Of a stretch of 64,000 nt of DNA, positions 54,783-64,000 are shown piece after piece (position 1 is the first letter of the stretch; every line of letters begins with the position of its first letter). The position numbers and the translations under genes were made by a program. The stretch spans positions 3,859,001 through 3,923,000 of the forward strand of contig NC_068935.1 in assembly GCF_023091745.1 (NCBI RefSeq), read 5' to 3'. Source of the stretch: Budorcas taxicolor. Taxonomy: Eukaryota > Chordata > Mammalia > Artiodactyla > Bovidae. The notes below the pieces were generated by a model. It searched no databases and was not told where the DNA came from. It worked only from the letters and a program-made list of their open reading frames with translations.

Positions 54783-55926
54783 GGTTTGCATTTCTCTAAT
54801 AATGAGTGATGTTGAGCATCTTTTCATGTGTTTGTTAGCCATCTGTATGTCTTCTTTGGAGAAATGTCTATTTAGTTCTTTGGCCCATTTTTTGATTGGG
54901 TCGTTTATTTTTCTGGAATTAAGCTGCATAAGTTGCTTGTATATTTTTGAGATTAGTTGTTTGTCAGTTGCTTCATTTGCTATTATTTTCTCCCATTCAG
55001 AAGGCTGTCTTTTCACCTTGCTCATATTTTCCTTTGTTGTACAGAAACTTTTAATTTTAATTAGATCCCATTTGTTTATTTTTGCTTTTATTTCCAGAAT
55101 CCTGGGGGTGGGGGGTGGATCTGCAAGCAATAAATGCTGGAGAGGGTGTGGAGAAAAGGGAACACTCCTACACTGTTGGTGGGAATGCAAACTAGTACAG
55201 CCACTATGGAGAACAGTGTGGAGATTCCTTAAAAAACTGCAAATAGAACTGCCTTATGACCCAGCAATCCCACTGCTGGGCATACACACCGAGGAACCCA
55301 GATTTGAAAGAGATACATGTACCACAATGTTCATTGCAGCACTGTTTATAATAGCCAGGACATGGAAGCAACCTAGATGTCCATCAGCAGATGGATGGAT
55401 AAGAAAGCAGTGGTACATATACACAATGGAGTATTACTCAACCATGAAAAAGAATACATTTGAATCAGTTCTAATGAGATGGATGAAACTGGAGCTGATT
55501 ATACAGAGTGAAGTAAGCCAGAAAGAAAAACACCAATACAGTATACTAACACATATATATGGAATTTAGAAAGATGGCAATGATGACCCTGTATGCAAGA
55601 CAGCAAAAGAGACACAGATGTGTAGAGCAGACTTTTGGACTCAGAGGGAGAGGGAGAGGGTGGGATGATTTGGGAGAATGGCATTGAAACATGTATACTA
55701 TCATGTAAGAAACGAATCACCAGTCTATGACCGATGCAGGATACAGGATTCTTGGGGCTGGTGCACGGGGATGACCTAGAGAGATGTTATGGGGAGGGAG
55801 GTGGGAGGGGGGTTCATGTTTGGGAACGCATGTACACCCGTGATGGATTCATGTCAATGTATGGCAAAACCAACACAGTATTGTAAAGTAAAATAAAGTA
55901 AAAATAAAATTTTTTTCTTTAGAAAG
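54783..55926. mobile_element. L1 3' end with 5' inversion (twin priming)
   Basis: 54783-55120 is reverse L1 (ORF2 C-terminal codons, equivalent to about 21240-21572), and 55121-55926 is forward L1 (equivalent to 21628 through the 3' UTR and tail). About 55 L1 bases are missing at the junction, which carries a G-rich GGGGGTGGGGGGTGG patch. A perfect 14-bp duplication AGAGAAGTGGTTCT lies at 54769-54782 and 55927-55940. Confidence 0.95.
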
Positions 55927-56023
55927 AGAGAAGTGGTTCTCCAACCTCAATTAGCATAAGAATCACTTGAGGTGGGGGTGGTGGCTTAGTCACTAAGTTG
56001 TGTCCAACTCTTGCAACCCCATG

Positions 56024-57732
56024 TGCCGGGAGCCAGCGTGAGGAACTCTGCCCTTGGCAAAGGTCATGAGGAAGGAGGCTCAGCATATGCAAAGGCAGGA
56101 TCGAGCCTCAGGAAAACCCTGTTCCTGAGCATCTACCCCCAAAACCAGAGTCTGTTTTATGCTATCACCTATACCTCTGACTTTACGGGGGGCTCTCCCC
56201 CATCACCATTTCTCTCGGAGAAGGAGTTAACTTGCAGCTCCAGTCAATAAAAATTCCTGGGCGTGACAAGAGTGTTTCAACTTACAAACTTCTCTGAAGG
56301 TTCTCTAGCCTGCCTGAGTGGGTTTGTTCAGCCACATGTGATTGTTTACAGCCTCCCAACCGTGAGAGGCACGAGATGCTTTAAAACTTCCTAAATACAG
56401 ACTCTTTTGAAAAGTTAGAAAATTATTAGTATAGTATAGTGGGTTGATTAGGAATTATATTGGTGAAAGGTTTTTCATTTATTGTGCCAATAATTACTGC
56501 TAATTCCCTGCCCTGGGTGTGACAAGGGTGTCTCAGGTCAAACCTCTCTGCTGACAGACTAGCTTGTGTGACAACCTCTCAACCATAAACAGCACAGAGA
56601 GTTTGGAGTATTTTGAAAGTCTTAATTAGCATAGGGTTTTTCTCATTGTTGAGTCAATGATTGCCACCAGGCCTCCATATCCTTAGGCACCTGGGAATAT
56701 ATTAATCAATGTATTTGGAATATAGGAAAGGAAATATAGTAGTTTTTGATGTTAGCAATACTAGACTTTTTGAGTGACTAAATAGATCTTAAGGGGAATA
56801 ATGATGAAGGGTTTTCATTTGTTGGGCTGATGTTTGCTGCTAAGTCTCCATATTCCCTGCCCTTATAATGAATATAACTAGCATATAGGAGAAATAAGTA
56901 TTAACCTTTAGGATTAATCATGTTAACCTTAGGTTAAACAAATTCTTTTCTTAGTTGTAACCCACTACACCTTCACCCCATAGGAATGCAACTTTATTTG
57001 GAGGGTGGTGCCTGGTTTAAGAAAAAACACCATTGGAAAAAATAAGTTTTCTGGTTAACTGACCATTATCAGAAAGAAAGGATCATAAAATGTCAGCAGG
57101 CCTCATGGCCAGAAGATGATATAAAACCCCTAAGACCTTTTTTTATACATTTATGTGAAGCACCTGATTTTGATAAAGGTCAGGACTGCTGACCCCCACG
57201 TGACTCTGTATGAAAGTGAAGTCACTCAGTCGTGTCCAACTCTTTGCAACCCCATGGACTGTAGGCCACCAGGCTCCTGCATCCATGGGATTTCCCAGGC
57301 AAGAACACTGGAGTGGGTTGCCATTTCATCCCTGTGTATAACAAAAGGTATATAAGCAAACCTAAAAAATAAAGAAATGGAATCAGTTTCTGGAAAGACT
57401 GATTCCCCCATGTTGTTTCTTTCTTGCTCCCCATTTTTCTGGCTGAATTCCTATCTGGAATGTGGGTACTCACCAAGCCTGCTAATTTTGCCTGGGCTTC
57501 TAAGATCGGACTGGAGAGGCCTCAGTGCCTCCTCTCCTTCGGGAGAATGGAAAGACGCCTGTGGCCTATGTAGGTGGTGATTGGTATTCCACGTAAACCA
57601 AGTTATTCAGCTCTTTTTCTCTGCTAGTTTTCTAATCTCTCTCTATCTGTAATTAAATAAGTTTTTTCCTAGGACGCCAATTCTGCCCCCACCTTTGAAT
57701 TACCCTGGATCCACCGGGGTAGGACCCCAGCA
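56024..57732 (+). mobile_element. Solo ERVK-type LTR (bovine BTLTR1-like)
   Basis: Begins TGCCGGGAGCCAGCGTGAGG and ends GGTAGGACCCCAGCA, i.e. TG...CA. A 6-bp target duplication CCCATG lies at 56018-56023 and 57733-57738, as expected for an ERVK integrase. TATA box TATAAAA at 57120-57126 and AATAAA near 57366 mark promoter and polyadenylation signals. There is no internal retroviral sequence, so the body was lost by LTR-LTR recombination. A Bov-A monomer at 57209-57330 inflates it. Confidence 0.88.
57209..57330 (-). mobile_element. Bov-A monomer inside ERVK LTR
   Basis: Reverse Bov-A (GAAAGTGAAGTCACTCAGTC to GGGTTGCCATTTCATC), no tRNA head. Placed between the LTR TATA box and its AATAAA. Only a weak flanking similarity (CTGTA / CTGTG) is seen. 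Confidence 0.88.
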
Positions 57733-58031
57733 CCCATGGACTGTATGCAACCTCATGGACTGTAGCCCCTTAGGCTCCTCTGTCCATGGGATTTCTCAGG
57801 CAAGAATACTGGAGTTGGTTGCCATTTCCTTCTCCAGGGGATCTTCCGCACCAGGGGATTGAACCAGGTCTCCCCTATTGCAGGCAGATTCGTAACAGAC
57901 TGAGTTAGATTTCAAGGCCTCAACTTTTAGAGCTTATAATGATTCTTCTGCAGGTGGTCCTGGTAAACCACATTCTGATGAGCACTGGTTTTAAATAAAT
58001 TGGTTTCATACCTTGAAGATTATCAGAACTA

Positions 58032-58168
58032 CTTAGCAAGAGCATCCCAAACTTTCAAGTGCATAACAATTTCCTGAAGATCCTGTTAAAATGTAGATTC
58101 TGATTCAGTATATCTGGGAGGGAGCCTAATATTCTGCATTTCTATAAGCTCCAAAGTGATGCTATAAA
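58032..58168. mobile_element. Third MER5-type relic
   Basis: 'CTTTCAAGTGCATAACAATTTCC', 'GTTAAAATGTAGATTCTGATTCAG', 'ATTCTGCATTTCTATAAGC' in MER5 order (in pieces). Confidence 0.7.
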
Positions 58169-58540
58169 AGCTATTACATGATAGATTCACAGGTCGCATC
58201 CCATAGATTCTTATATCAGTAGAATGGGAATATATTTGCAACTTAAAGGAATGCATCTATAATACATTCAATAGATCTACCTTCTTTTGGTAACTCTCTG
58301 TTACCAAATTTTTTTAGATTGGTTTTTGAAGGATTGATATAGTTACCTTTGATATCGTATAGAAAGTCTTTAGAGGACAGCTTTTCTGGACTCTTTCAGT
58401 AAAATTAAAGAAGAAATTGTAGCAAATGGTGAGAAAGGTAAATGGTCTAAGGCAGATGAGTGGTTCCTTGAAATGAAAACTATTTGGTGTGATTGATTGC
58501 ATTTTCCCAAAATGCCTTAAACAATAATTCCCATCCCACC
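58169..58540. other. Single-copy stretch
   Basis: About 370 bases, nothing recognised. Confidence 0.35.
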
Positions 58541-59090
58541 TGCTTTTCTATGATATAAACTTGATGCTCCTTCTATTGAGAGGTGGGGGTCTATGTACAC
58601 TTCCCTTGAATCTAGGTGGGCTTTTGACTTCCTTGTAATCAAAAGAATGTTGCAGAGGAGGAGCCACATGAGTTCCTGACTTTTGAGGCAAGGTCAGCAA
58701 AGGCAGTGCAGCCTCCACCTTGTTCTCAGAAGACACCTGTCTGGATTCCTGAAGCACCACAGATAGTCTGACTACCCAGAGTCCTCCATGCTGGGAGGAA
58801 ACCAAGCCACACAGACAAGCCACATGTAGATGCTCCCACTGACCATCCTAAGCTTCAGATGATCCTGATCCCCAAAATCAAGTTACAGCCAGCCCATCAG
58901 CCTTCCCACTTGAGGTCCTGAATATTATACAGCAGAGACAAGATGTTCTCCCTGCATTTTTTCCTAATACTTGATCCAACAGTGTCCATGAAACATAAAA
59001 TACTTATTGTTTTACATCATTATGTTTGAGGCAGTTTGTTACTCAGCATGGAAACTGAGTTACTGTTACTGGAGTACTGAGTACTGTTAC
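58541..59090 (+). mobile_element. MaLR LTR (MLT1-like)
   Basis: 'CTTGAATCTAGGTGGGC', 'GAGTCCTCCATGCTGGGAGG', 'GCTTCAGATGATCCTGATCC', 'CAGTTTGTTACTCAGC' are the landmarks of an old MLT1 LTR. The right end is blurred by local ACTGAG/TACTG repeats (59040-59110). Confidence 0.65.
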
Positions 59091-59755
59091 TCAGTAGGAG
59101 CACTGAGATGATACAACTTAAGAGGACCATGTAATTCTCCACAGAGATAAATGAAGAGCCTAGAGACAAAGAGCACTTATTTTAGGACCACTGTATAGGA
59201 GATGAAAACAAATCTGCTACCTGAATATCCGTAATAATATCAACAGCTTACATGTCCTCAAGTACTTATTGTGTGGCAAATACTTTATGTATGTACCAGG
59301 GGAAAACATCAAAATGCCTCCTAGGGCTCAGAGGGAAATCAGTGTCTATTAATATTCTCTCCCCATTCTTCCATTTGCAAACTATTGGTACAGAAGGTCT
59401 GATGTCTAAGAAAATGAAGAGCTAAGCAAGTATTTGATTTTTGTAACGATTTGTTTTTATATAATTTTGCATTTAAAGTAAAACATTGAAACAGCATTAG
59501 GAATTTCTGTATATTCTGTATCCAGATTCACTGACTGTTTATAACCTCTCTCTCTCCCTACATACACACGCACACATATATACACACATGCACATTTTTT
59601 AAAAATTTTTAACTGTTTGAGAGCAAGCTGGAGTCACTATGGATATGTTTTACCACTTTATCCCTAAACATTTTAGTATGTTTTTTCCTAAAAACACAAA
59701 TTCTCGTCCATAACCATATTGTGTCAATTGTCTCAGTGAATTAACATTTTTATCT
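59091..59755. other. Mostly unassigned; possible MIR and CA-rich patch
   Basis: 59225-59300 has a faint reverse-MIR signature ('TTATTGTGTGGCAAATAC'). A CA-rich patch is at 59560-59598. The rest is unassigned. Confidence 0.35.
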
Positions 59756-60606
59756 ATTTTTCCTAGTCCAGGATCCAGTTAAGATCAAACATTGTATTTC
59801 TTTGTCTTGTATCCTTTCATCTAAACCAGTCTCCCAGTATTTCCTGACCTTTGTTGACCTTGATATTTTTTTAATTAATTAATTTTTTAATAGTATGGGA
59901 CAATTATTTTGCAGGATATTTCTTATTTGGGATGTGTTGGATGTGTCCTCATGAATATATTCAAGTTATATACTTTGGCAGAAATATTGCAGGGGTATTA
60001 ATACCCTTCTCAGCATATCATATCAGGAAGTACATGATCTTGATATGTTCCATAATTGGTGATAATAACTTTGATCAATTAGTTAACTTAATGAATGCCA
60101 AGTTTCTCCTTTACAAATTTACCTATCTTTCACTTACAATTAATGATTTGTGTAGAGATATGTTGAAATTATGCATATATCCTGTTTTTCATCAAAGTAA
60201 TTTTACATTTATTGATGATTTCCTACTCAATCATGCTTTCTAATGGAAATCTACTGTAAGAAAGAGCTTTTCCTTCTCATTCACTGGCTTATTAAATAAC
60301 TGACTAATTTTATCAGTATTTATTCATAGATTCTTATTTTACTCAATGGGCTAGAAACCAGTAACCTCATTATTAGTTTTGATTTTCAAATCATTCTAGA
60401 TTTGTCTAGTGAAAACACTCCCAGCTAGCTTCATTGTCATTTTGATTTGTCTCCATTGTTTTGGGGGGTCTTCCCTACTTTTTGGAACAATGAGCTATTC
60501 CTGGGTCATCTTGTACTGTCTGGAATTTATAACTAAATATCTGGGACCTAGTTGTGCTCATTGCTATCAGTGTGGAATTGCTTCCAGGCCCATAGAGGTA
60601 ACACAG

Positions 60607-60608
<2 letters not shown>

Positions 60609-60664
<56 letters not shown>

Positions 60665-60682
60665 ATATAATATATATAATAT
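60609..60682. repeat. (TA)n microsatellite with AATATA flank
   Basis: About 24 TA units, then degenerate AATATA units to 60682. Length-unstable type. Confidence 0.97.
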
Positions 60683-60930
60683 GTTGAAACCCAACAAAAA
60701 ATTATGAAGTATGTCCTAATATCCCCCCTTTGCATATTAGCACCTCTGTTCTCTACTGTGAAAACACTGGATCCATTATGCTCAAATTATCTATTCATTG
60801 GCTCCAGTCTAAAATATACTACCAACAATGAAAAATTTCTAACCTTAATACTTATTTTTTAATGCTTTTTGTAAAATTTACATCTATGTAACCTACTCTT
60901 TAGCAAGATACAAAATATTTCTATATTCTG

Positions 60931-61023
60931 CTGCTGCTTCTGCTAAGTCATTTCAGTCGTGTCTGACTCTGTGCGACCCCATAGACGGCAGCCCACCAGG
61001 CTCCGCCGTCCCTGGGATTCTCT
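60931..61023 (-). mobile_element. 5'-truncated Bov-A2 stub
   Basis: Only the 3' monomer end and its (CTG)n-side tail: CTGCTGCTTCTGCTAAGTC to CGTCCCTGGGATTC. Likely duplication TATATTCTG (60922-60930) / TATATGCTG (61024-61032), one mismatch. Confidence 0.88.
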
Positions 61024-61760
61024 TATATGCTGAGAGAGTTCCTTTTTGCCCCTTCTAAATCAATCCCACCACCCCACCTTTACCTAAAGACAACCATATG
61101 TCATTTCTTATATTGTTTTCCTAACCTGTTTTAGAGCTACATATGCATCACATAGTATGGATATATTTGAGTTCAGCTTTTCCTGAACATAATATCCATG
61201 TGATTTATTGATGTTATTCCATGTATCAGAAGTTCTTTCCATTATTGAGTAGTATTCCATTAATGAATATACTATAATCCCTCTATCCATTCTCCTGATG
61301 ATGGAAATTTGAGTTGTTTCCAGGTTTTTGCTATTGTTAGTAAGGCTGGTACGAACATTCTAGAACAACTCTTTTGTGAAAACTATGATTTTTTGAGCAT
61401 ATATGTAGTTTTTATTTTGAAATATAAACTTATAGGACTTTTCAAATAAATACATGATCCTATGTATACTTCTCACAACTTCCCCCAATAGTGACATCTT
61501 GAATAATGGTAGCACAATAATATCAAAACCAGGAAAGAGACTTTGGTATAATCCACAGAGCTTATTAAGACTTCACCAGTTTTACACGTAATTGTATGTG
61601 TGTGTGTAGTTTGATGCAGGCTTATCACATGTGTCAATTCATGAAACCATAAACTCTGTCAAGATCTAGAACTCTTCCATCACCAAAAGGCTCCTTTGTG
61701 CTACCCCTTTATAGCCACACTCACCCTTCTGTCCCTAATATTTATTTTCCAATTGTTTTA

Positions 61761-61928
61761 TGCTACTATATAGAGATACACTTTTTCCATTTTGATTTGT
61801 ATGTTGTGACATTGCTAATTTCACTCTATTTCAATACCAATAGGATTTTAAAGAATATTCATCCAAATTTTGGAAATGGGTAAAAGAGATGGCTGGATGC
61901 CTTTTCAATGGAGTTCTGTGTAATGTCT
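61761..61928. other. Unassigned short stretch
   Basis: About 170 bases, possibly the continuation of the old L1M. Confidence 0.3.
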
Positions 61929-62115
61929 TGTGCAAGGGTTAGCAATTTTTTCTGTAAAAGGTAAAATAGTAAATATTTTAGGATTAGGAGCATACAACCT
62001 CTGTGACAACCACTAAAATCTGTCACTATGTTCCAAAAGCAACTACGGACAACACAGACTGTGGCTGTGTAACAATAACACTTTACTTATAAAAACAGAT
62101 TTGGCTATAGAGCTA
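61929..62115. mobile_element. Old DNA-transposon MITE
   Basis: 'AAGGGTTAGCAATTTTTTCTG', 'AATAGTAAATATTTTAGG' and 'CACTTTACTTATAAAAACAG' match a widespread mammalian non-autonomous DNA transposon, probably of the hAT group. Family name not certain. Confidence 0.6.
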
Positions 62116-63159
62116 GAGATTTCAGATTCCTAGTTTAGCAAAACCTCTGGGGATTATCTGTTTAAAGTATAAATATACAAGTAGACATCAAAGATACTGT
62201 AGATTCAGCTCCAGAACACAGCAATACAACGAATATCTCAATAAAATGAATCATGTGAATTTTTTTTTCATTTCCCAGGTCCTGTAAAAGTTTTCTTTAT
62301 ACTATAAAGTGTGCAATAGCATTATGTCTAAAAAATGCACATCTTCATTAAAAATATTTTATTGATAAAAAATGCTAACCATAATCTGAGCCTCCAGCAA
62401 ATTATAATTTTTTTGCTGGTGAAGGTTCTTGCCTTCATGTTGATGGCTGCTCACCAATAAGGGTGGTTGTTGCTGAAGACTGGGGTGGCTAGGGAAAATT
62501 ATTCCTATAAGACAACAATAAATTTTGTCCCATCAATTTATTCTTCTTCTCATGAATGATTCCTCTGTAGCATGCAATGCTATTGGATAACACTTACCCA
62601 CAGTAGAACTTCTTTCATAATTGGAGTCAATCCTCTAAAACCCTACTTCTGGTTTAGCAGCTAAGTTTAAGAGATATTCTGAATTCTTTGTTGTCATTCA
62701 AAAATCTTCACAGTGGTTTCACCAGAAGTTTCCATGTCAAGAAACAACTTCCTTTGCTCATCCATATGAAGCAACTCCTTATTCTTTCAAGTTTTATCAT
62801 GAGATTTCAGGGATTCAATCACATCTTCAGGCTCTGCTTAGAATTCTAGTTCTCTTTCTATATTTCCACATATGCAGTGACTTCTGCTGAAGTTCTGCCT
62901 CTCTCAAAGTCATCCATGAGGGATGGAATCAGCGTCTTTCAAAATTCTGTGAACATTGGTATTTTGACTTCTTCCCATGTATCATGAGTGTTCTTAATGG
63001 CATCTAGTATGGTGAATGCTTTCCAGAAAGTTTTCAATTTACGTTGCCCAGATCCATCAGAGGAAATACTCTTTATGGCAGCTATAGCCTTATGAAATAA
63101 TAAGACTTGAAAGTCAAAATTACTTGTTGATCCATAGGCTCCAGAATGGATACCGTGTT

Positions 63160-63199
63160 CAGTTCAGTTCAGTCGCTCAGTCGTGTCCGACTCTTTGCA
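63160..63199 (-). mobile_element. 40-bp BovB 3' stub in Tigger transposase
   Basis: Just the BovB terminus (reverse: CAGTTCAGTTCAGTCGCTC, AGTCGTGTCCGACTCTTTG). Flanks GATACCGTGTT (63149-63159) and GATACCACGTT (63200-63210) form an 11-bp duplication with two mismatches. Confidence 0.92.
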
Positions 63200-63810
63200 G
63201 ATACCACGTTAGCAGGCATGAAAACAATATTAATCTCTTTGTCCATCCCCATCAGAGATCATGGGAGACCGCATATATTGTCAATGAGCAGTAATAATTT
63301 GAAAGGAATCTTTTTCATGATCTCAACTGTGGTCATAAAATAGTCACTTTTTAATGTTTATCATATATGTTATAAACATGTATGTGCTGTTATCCAGGCT
63401 CTGTTGTTCCATTTAGAGAGTACAGTCAGAGTGGTAGATTTAGTGTAACTCTTAAGGGTCTAGGATTTTTAGAATGGTAAATGAACACTGTCTTCAACTT
63501 AAAATCATCAGGTGCATTAGCCCCTAACAAGAGAGTCAGCTGATCATTTGAAGCTTTGAAGTCAGGCATTGACTTCTCCTCTCTAGCTAAAAAAGTCCTA
63601 GATGGGATCTACTTGCAAAAGAAGGCTCTTTCATCTACATCAAAAACCTGTTGTGTAGTATAGCCACCTTCACTCTACTAGCTAGATATTCTGGGAAACT
63701 TGCTGCATCTTCAACATCAGGATCTGTTGCTTCTCCTTGTACTTTTATGTTATGGAGCCAACTTCTTTCCTTAAACATCATGAACCAATATCTACTGGCT
63801 TTGAACAGTT

Positions 63811-63873
63811 TTTTTTATTTATTTATTTTAATTGGAGGCTAATTACTTTACAATATTGTATTGGTTTTGCCAT
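63811..63873 (-). mobile_element. 63-bp L1 3' stub in Tigger transposase
   Basis: T-rich tail (TTTTTTTTATTTATTTATT), then TTAATTGGAGGCTAATTAC and TTGTATTGGTTTTGCC, the reverse of a young L1 3' terminus. No clear duplication. Confidence 0.9.
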
Positions 63874-64000
63874 TATTCTTCAATTTCTTCATCTCTTTCA
63901 GCCTTCATAGAATTGAAGAGAGTTAGGGCCTTGCTTTGGATTAGCCTTTGGTTTAAGGAATGTTGTGGCTGGTTTGATCTACTATCTAGATCATTAAAAT

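Larger units (their letters stand above)
55983..57917 (-). mobile_element. Bov-tA SINE split by ERVK LTR
   Basis: Left part 55983-56023 (GGCTTAGTCACTAAGTTGTG to CAACCCCATG) and right part 57733-57917 (CCCATGGACTG to the reversed head). A small local duplication (CATGGACTGTA twice, 57734-57765) sits at the right side. The head end is truncated (CGTAACAGACTGAG). Confidence 0.88.
55941..57998. mobile_element. Second MER5-type relic, split by Bov-tA and LTR
   Basis: Left part 'AGTGGTTCTCCAACCTCAA', 'AAGAATCACTTGAGGTGG' (55931-55981, including the L1 duplication). Right part 57918-57998 'GATTCTTCTGCAGGTGGTCC', 'GAGCACTGGTTTTAA'. In between lies Bov-tA with an ERVK LTR. Confidence 0.65.
59756..61760 (-). 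mobile_element. Ancient L1M 3' region, interrupted
   Basis: Reverse L1M 3' end in pieces: 'CCTGACCTTTGTTGACCTTG', 'CTTCTCAGCATATCATATCAGG', 'GTAAGAAAGAGCTTTTCC', then beyond the SINE 'GAGTAGTATTCCATTAATG', 'GAGTTGTTTCCAGGTTTTTG' and 'ACCAGGAAAGAGACTTTGG', 'CTCCTTTGTGCTACCCC'. Probably more than one L1M copy. The (TA)n at 60609 and Bov-A2 stub at 60931 interrupt it. Confidence 0.6.
62178..64000 (-). mobile_element. Tigger1-type (pogo) DNA transposon, runs off window
   Basis: Terminal-repeat-like start CAAGTAGACATCAAAGATAC at 62178, preceded by TA (62176-62177), the pogo target dinucleotide. Then 'TGTGCAATAGCATTATGTC', 'GATGTTGATGGCTGCTCACC' and the transposase codons to the window end. It carries a BovB stub (63160-63199) and an L1 stub (63811-63873). 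Confidence 0.93.
62440..64000 (-). pseudogene. Tigger1 transposase (DDE/D, CENP-B-like family) relic
   Basis: Read on the minus strand. Near the window end: SNQPQHSLNQRLIQSKALT (the conserved region after the DNA-binding half). First catalytic Asp in FDVDER (codon 63633-63635), second in LLIDN (63280-63282), third in EPMDQ (63130-63132), so all three metal-binding positions survive. The protein is nevertheless broken by many stops and indels and by two stubs. The N-terminal CENP-B-like DNA-binding domain lies beyond the window. Pogo transposases cut and paste their element at TA sites. Inactive fossil. Confidence 0.85.

Noticed and set aside
54775..55569. 264-codon plus-strand open frame, the longest in this part of the window
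   Set aside because: It runs through the twin-priming junction: its first ~110 codons are antisense to L1 ORF2 and the rest is L1 3' UTR. No gene.
60409..60735. Open frames with long IY repeats on both strands
   Set aside because: Products of the (TA)n microsatellite.

Overview
The window looks like a gene-poor, transposon-saturated stretch of a ruminant genome, most likely a bovid (cattle-type). The diagnosis rests on repeat families readable in the sequence: RTE-clade BovB LINEs with (ACTGA)n tails, the BovB-dependent SINEs Bov-tA (tRNA-Glu head plus Bov-A body) and Bov-A2 (Bov-A dimer), artiodactyl L1 elements, CHR-type tRNA-Glu SINEs shared by cetartiodactyls, and a bovine-type ERVK long terminal repeat. 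Older mammalian relics (MIR, L1M, MaLR, MER5/Charlie and Tigger) form the substrate. I recognise no host exon, no functional RNA gene and no intact protein gene. All long open frames are LINE or transposase relics, or their antisense shadows.

Layout. 1-2.5 kb: internally deleted BovB (-), then an L1 3' end. 3.4-8.4 kb: BovB fragments interleaved with Bov-A2 and Bov-tA. 9.0-14.5 kb: two related ERV LTR fragments with two BovB copies (-) between them, one 2.5 kb long. 14.5-18.6 kb: mostly single-copy DNA with one Bov-tA and an old L1 end. 18.6-23.2 kb: L1 ORF2 through the 3' end (itself hit by a 103-bp BovB), then an L1 end on the other strand. 23.2-29.2 kb: the longest low-repeat stretch, with one unassigned short open frame at 25.5-25.7 kb, then two L1 ends. 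29.8-31.5 kb: BovB (+) and a MaLR LTR. 31.6-37.4 kb: a nested stack, Tigger DNA transposon > L1 > BovB > Bov-A2 and Bov-tA. 37.5-41.3 kb: SINEs, a BovB stub, a probable LTR, a MIR and a MER5-like relic.

41.4-52.7 kb: one apparently full-length L1 (5' UTR, ORF1, ORF2, 3' UTR, A-rich tail, likely target-site duplication) expanded to 11.3 kb by at least eight later insertions. 53.9-58.2 kb: MER5-like DNA transposon relics split by an L1 end, by a twin-primed (5'-inverted) L1 with a 14-bp duplication, and by a Bov-tA carrying a solo ERVK LTR with a 6-bp duplication. 58.5-62.1 kb: MaLR LTR, old L1M (-), an AT microsatellite and a MITE. 62.2-64.0 kb: a Tigger1 transposase relic (-) running off the end, hit by a 40-bp BovB stub and an L1 stub.

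The genes do not work together as a pathway. The common logic is target-primed reverse transcription: BovB and L1 supplied enzyme for themselves and the SINEs, and many insertions still show matching target-site duplications, so relative order can be read from nesting. I did not find a convincing new biological system; the best leads are the very short BovB stubs, a head-only Bov-tA fragment, the long duplicated L1 5' UTR, and the unassigned open frame at 25.5 kb. Family names come from recognising sequence and were not checked against a database.
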